64,000 bases of DNA from Clostridiaceae bacterium. Its GTDB lineage: Bacteria > Bacillota > Clostridia > Lachnospirales > Lachnospiraceae. The notes below the pieces were generated by a model. That model was not told the DNA's origin. It worked only from the letters and a program-made list of their open reading frames with translations, and searched no databases. Shown here piece after piece: positions 63,332-64,000 of the stretch. The position numbers were made by a program, and so were the translations under genes. Numbering within the stretch: position 1 is the first letter of the stretch; every line of letters starts with the position of its first letter. Location of the stretch: positions 21,714 to 85,713 of the forward strand of contig CAJTGE010000025.1 in NCBI GenBank assembly GCA_910575795.1. Direction: 5' to 3'.

Positions 63332-63481
63332 AAGATATTTTATGGAGATGAAGAATCATCCTACTACATATGGGATGGTACTAATTACAAATTATATATA
63401 AACAATGAATGTGTCTGTACTACTCCTAATATTCATGAGGATTTTAAAGAACTACCAATATATCAAGGAGAATATAAATGA
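63329..63481 (+). pseudogene. 3' end of an M56 protease gene, cassette C
   Basis: IFYGDEESSYYIWDGTNYKL to the stop aligns with the extracellular tail of the cassette A and B proteases; all upstream parts are missing. The break is joined directly to the recombinase fragment on the other strand. Its stop overlaps the peptide start as in cassette A. Confidence 0.85.
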
Positions 63482-63711
63482 AAAGAAAATTATTTTTTTA
63501 TATCATAATAGCAATGGTTTCGTTTAACTTGATGTCTATAGTAGCCTTGGCATCTACAGATATTAGCTATGTTCAAGCGGAAAACTCAGATATTGAGGTA
63601 CGGGTGGATGATATAGGCTACCAGTATAAAGTAATTGATAATGTACTATATAGGAGATTATATAATTTCACGGCTCGTAAACCTCTTGGTGACTGGGAAG
63701 TAGCTCCATAG
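63478..63711 (+). CDS. Small secreted peptide of the M56 cassette, copy C
   Basis: Precursor of 77 residues, same length as copy A. Signal peptide about 1-25 (MKRKLFFYIIIAMVSF...ALA), then a mature region with YQYKVIDNVLYRRLYN and DWEVAP. The signal and the middle have diverged while the C-terminal half is kept, which suggests selection on that half. It lacks an intact protease gene in front, and no promoter is evident, so expression is uncertain. Confidence 0.7.
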   Translation: MKRKLFFYIIIAMVSFNLMSIVALASTDISYVQAENSDIEVRVDDIGYQYKVIDNVLYRRLYNFTARKPLGDWEVAP

Positions 63712-63837
63712 AAATTTACAGAAGTTACATGAATGCTATATAATAGAGTAATAGTTAAAGGAACAGCTAACGATAAATAATGTATTCCAAACAATTCATA
63801 TGGTCTATAAGAAAGTGCAGATTTCATTCACAACAAA

Positions 63838-63880
63838 GCGGGGTATAACATCAGCAACGTAATACCCCGCCATTTTTCCC
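63838..63880 (+). terminator. Terminator of cassette C
   Basis: GCGGGGTAT pairs with ATACCCCGC, followed by CATTTTT. It is homologous to the terminator of cassette A. The last 120 bp of the window show no feature. Confidence 0.8.
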
Positions 63881-64000
63881 TTGCTTATATCCTGGATTCT
63901 CGGAGTTAACATGACGAGGTTGGTACCTTCACTCCGAGAGCCTCATATATTTTTGCCTGCTTATTGAGAAGTTCTCCAATCCTTAAGGAATGGTTTGCAT

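Overview
The window looks like a chromosomal segment of a spore-forming, anaerobic Clostridia species of Lachnospiraceae type. This is inferred from the high-GC core with strong AGGAGG-type ribosome sites, a pyrophosphate-type phosphofructokinase, a SPOCS/LysM spore-coat type protein, a TRAP carboxylate transporter, and conjugative-element debris typical of gut Clostridia. No rRNA, tRNA or CRISPR array was seen.

Positions 1-7500 hold a complete F-type ATP synthase operon on the minus strand (atpZ-I-B-E-F-H-A-G-D-C). Its c subunit carries a two-carboxylate ion site like that of Na+-driven rotors. Divergent from it, a sigma-54 enhancer-binding regulator (7667-9565) precedes a near-perfect -24/-12 promoter that should drive a hydroxyacid (glycerate-type) dehydrogenase and a glycerate kinase. 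Housekeeping genes follow up to about 39.4 kb: pfp, a sugar nucleotidyltransferase, murA, rpsF-ssb-rpsR, a DEAD-box helicase with a terminator in its leader, a two-component system, aspartokinase, signal peptidase I, glgB with an unusual Lys/Ala tail, an MscS channel, a (p)ppGpp-hydrolase-like HD protein, cysE, a TtcA-like protein and a SPOCS-LysM protein.

Positions 39.8-50.1 kb are a catabolic island on the minus strand: TRAP transporter (dctQ, dctM, dctP), a PfkB kinase resembling fructoselysine kinase, hydantoinase/oxoprolinase A and B subunits, a SIS-domain deglycase resembling FrlB, and a GntR/UTRA regulator. Together they suggest uptake and breakdown of an acidic, possibly cyclised Amadori (fructosamine) compound, a gene combination I do not recognise as a described pathway. 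An array of 12-bp motifs phased at about 21 bp lies between dctM and dctP.

From 50.3 kb to the end the window is an AT-richer accessory region built from duplications and mobile-element fragments. It holds a partly duplicated block with small cassettes (DUF4160-type trio, Uma2 nuclease, MazG-like enzyme). It also holds three copies, one complete and two decayed, of a BlaI-type repressor / M56 membrane metalloprotease / small secreted peptide cassette, and a 31-residue type I toxin with a convergent RNA. A 165-bp MITE-like element, an IS200-type transposase gene, broken DDE transposase, DnaC-like, TnpW and serine recombinase genes, and an Rpn-type nuclease complete it. The BlaI-M56-peptide cassette, the frl/hydantoinase/TRAP island and the type I toxin locus are the most interesting items.
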